Assembly (NCBI RefSeq): GCF_018687695.1
Contig: NZ_CP061303.1
Location: 558,001-622,000, forward strand
Reading direction: 5' to 3'
Origin: Polynucleobacter sp. MG-6-Vaara-E2
Lineage (GTDB): Bacteria > Pseudomonadota > Gammaproteobacteria > Burkholderiales > Burkholderiaceae
Length of the DNA: 64,000 nt
Below are positions 60,966-64,000 of the stretch, one piece after another. Numbering within the stretch: the stretch's first letter is position 1; every line of letters begins with the position of its first letter. The notes below the pieces were generated by a model. The model ran no database searches. It saw only the letters and a list, made by a program, of their open reading frames with translations, and was not told the DNA's origin. The position numbers and the translations under genes are program-made.

Positions 60966-62069
60966 TTAGCCAATACGACGACTGGTAATTTTGTATTTAA
61001 AGTTGTCTGGATCTAGTGAATCAAAACGACCTTCAGTATTTTCTGCTTGGGGATACATCAAGAACGGAATATCCCCTTTCTTGCCAAGCTTTGATCCTGG
61101 CAGTGCGATGTCATGGTCATAGTTGTAAGCCATCCAATTCATTTCCCAATTACCAAAGAGGTAATCACGGATTGCTAATACCTTAGGATCGTTTACTGCA
61201 AGTCCACCAGTTTCTTCCAGAATGACCTTGCGAACATCGGCAGGGTCGACTGGAACCCAGCCATAGCCTGAGGCGTAAAACTCAGCACGGCAGTGTTGAG
61301 CCTTAGTAATATCGCCAGCCTTGCCTAGGCTCTTATAGCCACGAACTGAATCAGCAATGCGGATGCCGTATACGTCACGGGCAGCAATGCCAGCAGAGCG
61401 AGCTAGTGCTACAAATACAGCGTTGATATCGGCGCATTTACCACCTAAATTGTTGGTTTCGAGCATGAGCTTCACATCACCCTGACCGCAACCCCGTGTT
61501 TTGGGATCGCGATGCGTGTTATCAACCACCCAGTTGTAAATCGCTTTTGCTTTTTCTACATCGCTTGCATTGGCGGGAAGGTTGGCAAGGCACTCTTGGG
61601 CCTTCGCTTTCACAATGCCGTCTGTTGGCAGATATTTTGTTCCGCGAGTCCAAAACTGTTGTTCTTCTTTGGAAAGTTTTAATGCTGGATTTGGGGTAGA
61701 CATCTCAAGATGACGATTTTGGGTGCTAACCAACATCGACACTTTGACTGTATGGTTTGTTGCTGACTTATCCCATTTTGTCCAGAGCATACGAGCTTGC
61801 TTATCTGGGGTCTCATAGATTTTGCTGATGGCTTTTGAATCACTTGCTTCAGGTCTGATTGCCAAAGTGCGGAAATAATCCGTATTTAAAACCAATGGCA
61901 AGGGGATCCAAGTTTCTGCAGCTCCGCTAGGAGAATCTAAACTCACCTCAGTAACGATTTCATAGGTAGTCCAGTTTGGTGCTGATTGAGCCAATACAGA
62001 AGCGCTAAAAGATGGCAATGCTAAAGCGCTAGCAATCGTTTTAAGAGCAGAGCGGCGTGATGTAGTCAT
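60966..62069 (-). CDS. Transglutaminase-like protein with a Tat-type signal
   Basis: A 367-residue protein. The N-terminus (TTSRRSALKTIASALALPSFSASVLAQ) has a twin-arginine motif. The transglutaminase-like core gives Cys212 (GGKCADINAVFVALARSAGI), His259 (AQHCRAEFY) and Asp275 (WVPVDPAD), the papain-like triad. It may be a periplasmic peptidase or crosslinking enzyme; the substrate is unknown. Head of the transglutaminase-TlpA-selD unit. Confidence 0.88.
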   Translation of the reverse strand: MTTSRRSALKTIASALALPSFSASVLAQSAPNWTTYEIVTEVSLDSPSGAAETWIPLPLVLNTDYFRTLAIRPEASDSKAISKIYETPDKQARMLWTKWDKSATNHTVKVSMLVSTQNRHLEMSTPNPALKLSKEEQQFWTRGTKYLPTDGIVKAKAQECLANLPANASDVEKAKAIYNWVVDNTHRDPKTRGCGQGDVKLMLETNNLGGKCADINAVFVALARSAGIAARDVYGIRIADSVRGYKSLGKAGDITKAQHCRAEFYASGYGWVPVDPADVRKVILEETGGLAVNDPKVLAIRDYLFGNWEMNWMAYNYDHDIALPGSKLGKKGDIPFLMYPQAENTEGRFDSLDPDNFKYKITSRRIG

Positions 62070-62117
62070 TTTGGGATGAGTAGTGTTAAATGTAAAAACA
62101 ATATTTTAGCGAACCTA

Positions 62118-63407
62118 TTAGCGGTTAAAGCTTCTTTTGGCTGGGTTGCCCCGTTTTGCTGCTACCTTTTTAGCTGGAGTGCCGCTGGAGCTATTGCCTC
62201 CAGCCGGACGAGGCTTTCTGGATTGCTGGTGTTGTTGACTACGCAATTGAATTGGCTGCGCCACTGCATTAGGATCGGGCTCAAATCCAGTAACAACCTC
62301 TTGGGGCAACTTCTGCTTAATGAGTTTCTCAATATCGCGCAGTATTTGGTGTTCATCAATGCAGACCAATGAGACTGCAACACCATTTGATCCAGCCCGA
62401 CCAGTGCGCCCAATTCGGTGTACATAATCTTCAGAGACGTTCGGCAGATCGTAGTTCACGACATGGGGCAATTGATCAATGTCGATTCCGCGAGCAGCAA
62501 TATCGGTTGCAACCAAAGCGGTTAATTTGCCAGCTTTAAAGTCAGCTAGCGCTTTAGTGCGGGCTGATTGGCTTTTATTGCCATGGATCGCCATACTGGT
62601 AATGCCATCTTTTTCTAATTGGGTAACCAATTTATTGGCACCATGCTTAGTGCGAGTAAAGACCAGCACCTGCTTCCAGTCATTCGTCTTAATGAGGTGG
62701 GCTAATAAAGGATGCTTCTTAGTCCTATCCACAGGATGAATGAGCTGGGCAATTGCTTCATTGGCGCTATTGCTACGCGCTACTTCAATTAATTCAGGTG
62801 AGTTCAGTAATCCATCAGCCAGTTGTTTAATCTCAGAAGAGAAAGTGGCTGAAAAAAGTAAGTTCTGACGTTTCTTGGGCAAAGCAGCCAAGATCTTTTT
62901 GATATCACGTAAGAAGCCCATATCGAGCATACGATCAGCCTCGTCTAACACCAGAATTTCAATATCCTCGAGCGAGACACAATTTTGTGACATTAAATCC
63001 AGAAGTCGACCTGGTGTTGCAACCAAAATATCTAAGCCACCAGCAATTGCTTTGATTTGAGGATTTGCTCCAACACCACCAAAGATCACGGTGGACTTTA
63101 AGCCAGTGTACTTGCCATAAGTCACTACTGACTCTTGGACCTGCGCTGCTAATTCACGAGTAGGAGTCAAGATTAAAACTCGTAATAATCTTTTACCACT
63201 AGATTTGGGGGTGCTGCTCAAGCGCTGCAGGATGGGTAGCGTAAAGCCAGCAGTTTTACCGGTGCCGGTTTGAGCGGCAGCTAAAAGATCTCCGCCTTTG
63301 AGAACGGCAGGAATGGATTTTGCTTGAATGGGAGTGGGGCTTGTATAGCCTTCTTCAGCAATGGCGCGAAGAATAGGTTCTGATAAACCGAGATCTGTAA
63401 ATAACAT
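62118..63407 (-). CDS. rhlE: DEAD-box RNA helicase RhlE
   Basis: A 429-residue DEAD-box helicase: Q motif (SPTPIQAKSIP), Walker A AAQTGTGKTAG, PTRELAAQ, VLDEADRMLDMG, SATFSSEI, and HRIGRTGRAG. The C-terminal tail is basic and rich in Gln, Arg and Ser (about 385-429), common in RhlE. It unwinds RNA in ribosome maturation and cold adaptation. The ATG at 63407 is chosen over a TTG at 63416. Confidence 0.94.
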   Translation of the reverse strand: MLFTDLGLSEPILRAIAEEGYTSPTPIQAKSIPAVLKGGDLLAAAQTGTGKTAGFTLPILQRLSSTPKSSGKRLLRVLILTPTRELAAQVQESVVTYGKYTGLKSTVIFGGVGANPQIKAIAGGLDILVATPGRLLDLMSQNCVSLEDIEILVLDEADRMLDMGFLRDIKKILAALPKKRQNLLFSATFSSEIKQLADGLLNSPELIEVARSNSANEAIAQLIHPVDRTKKHPLLAHLIKTNDWKQVLVFTRTKHGANKLVTQLEKDGITSMAIHGNKSQSARTKALADFKAGKLTALVATDIAARGIDIDQLPHVVNYDLPNVSEDYVHRIGRTGRAGSNGVAVSLVCIDEHQILRDIEKLIKQKLPQEVVTGFEPDPNAVAQPIQLRSQQHQQSRKPRPAGGNSSSGTPAKKVAAKRGNPAKRSFNR

Positions 63408-63545
63408 AGGGACCAATATAGTATTGACCCGTATTCAACGTATTAAAAAACGACTATCCCGGTCAATGGGGTGAGCTGCTACGCATATGCGTTTGCAGTA
63501 AGAGACCCTATTTTAAGTCATTGGGTCTATATAGCCCGAATTACT

Positions 63546-64000
63546 CTATTTACCAGGGTTCCACAGGTTTGGAACAAGAGTGTTGGCGTATCCAGAGACA
63601 AACGATTTTTCTACGCCAGTTATTGGATCAAAAACTGAGCGCTGAATTCTGCCGATATTGCCGCCGTATACATGAATGCTGATTGACGTTTTATTGGTCA
63701 GATTATTTTCGACAATATGAATGTCATGTGTATTGGGGGAGACGGTATCAACATGGCCTGGAGGGCAAACACAAGCTTCACCGATCTTGAATCCACCCCC
63801 CGCTTGCGGGTAGTAGGGCGTTCCTTTTTCCTCGCCACGGAGCTGACCAATCATGCCCCAAACGGTGTGGTTATGTATCGGCGTCTTCTGGCCAGGACCC
63901 CACACAAAACTCACGATAGAAAAGCGATCCAGCGGATCTGCGTAGAGTAGGTATTGCTGGTAATACTGCGGATGCGGCTTAGTGAATTCTTCTGGAAGCC
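63546..64000 (-). CDS. Cysteine dioxygenase-like cupin (5' end outside window)
   Basis: The frame is open to the right edge, so the N-terminus is missing. The visible 151 residues contain the cysteine dioxygenase type I pattern DRFSIVSFVWGPGQKTPIHNHTVWGMIGQL (metal His in HNH) and the second cupin motif in SPNTHDIHIVEN. Related enzymes oxidise cysteine or 3-mercaptopropionate to the sulfinate. A GTG at 63914 in this frame is not the start. The upstream neighbour cannot be seen. Confidence 0.87.
   Translation of the reverse strand, partial: LPEEFTKPHPQYYQQYLLYADPLDRFSIVSFVWGPGQKTPIHNHTVWGMIGQLRGEEKGTPYYPQAGGGFKIGEACVCPPGHVDTVSPNTHDIHIVENNLTNKTSISIHVYGGNIGRIQRSVFDPITGVEKSFVSGYANTLVPNLWNPGK

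Noticed and set aside
63508..63535. AGACCC ... GGGTCT hairpin between cysteine dioxygenase and rhlE genes
   Set aside because: Short stem, long loop and no T-run on the minus strand; not supported as a terminator.

Overview
The window reads as a stretch of chromosome from a betaproteobacterium of the order Burkholderiales, most likely a Polynucleobacter-like freshwater bacterium. This is inferred from gene content: three Bug-type tripartite-tricarboxylate receptors, a DUF3305/DUF3306/ferredoxin/TorD-like formate dehydrogenase locus, a Liv-type transporter beside a molybdenum hydroxylase, moderate GC, and tightly packed genes. No rRNA, tRNA, CRISPR array, phage or insertion sequence was seen. 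Both ends cut genes: an Mrp/ApbC-type ATPase on the left and a cysteine-dioxygenase-like cupin on the right.

Layout. 1-10.4 kb (+): Mrp-like Fe-S carrier, then DUF3305, DUF3306, a multi-cluster ferredoxin, a TorD-like chaperone, a small Tat-signal protein and a Tat-exported Cys-type formate dehydrogenase (alpha, beta, small lipoprotein, cytochrome b gamma, small secreted protein). A perfect FNR/ANR box precedes the Tat-signal gene. 10.4-11.8 kb (-): tungstate-type ABC ATPase and permease, which could supply the metal for that enzyme. 11.8-17.3 kb: BFD-like 2Fe-2S protein, EEP hydrolase plus cardiolipin synthase, a CoA-transferase/acyl-CoA dehydrogenase pair, and a YqaA-like membrane protein.

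17.3-29.9 kb is a divergent catabolic locus. On the minus strand a TetR regulator heads a VOC protein, a 2,6-dihydroxypyridine-hydroxylase-like FAD monooxygenase and a complete Liv ABC transporter. On the plus strand lie CoxG, the three subunits of a molybdenum hydroxylase and a 3-hydroxybutyrate dehydrogenase-like SDR. Together they suggest import and hydroxylation of an aromatic or N-heteroaromatic compound, but the substrate is not known.

29.9-38.4 kb: a Bug receptor, a PuuD-like membrane protein, a peroxide-defence module (rubrerythrin, rubredoxin and rubredoxin reductase, divergent from OxyR), an Old Yellow Enzyme, a cytochrome b561 behind a strong Fur box, and an FMN-dependent lactate dehydrogenase followed by a degraded DUF4239-like fragment. 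38.5-45.2 kb (+): EamA exporter, TcuA/TcuB-type tricarballylate oxidation pair, fumarylacetoacetase-family hydrolase, Bug receptor and class V aminotransferase.

45.2-64 kb is mixed: small Ala/Pro-rich envelope proteins, NAD(P)H-hydrate dehydratase, a family 3 binding protein, LOG-family hydrolase, a channel-like membrane protein, YhiN-like flavoprotein, TerC, truncated haemoglobin, phasin-like protein, a Tat-signal FAH-family protein, a four-domain rhodanese with a Bug receptor, HIBADH-family dehydrogenase, SelD, TlpA-like thioredoxin, a transglutaminase, RhlE helicase and the cut cysteine dioxygenase. Convergent or operon-end gaps mostly hold clear rho-independent hairpins. No gene-free stretch longer than 300 bases remains once the small genes are counted; the loosest region is 36706-37265.
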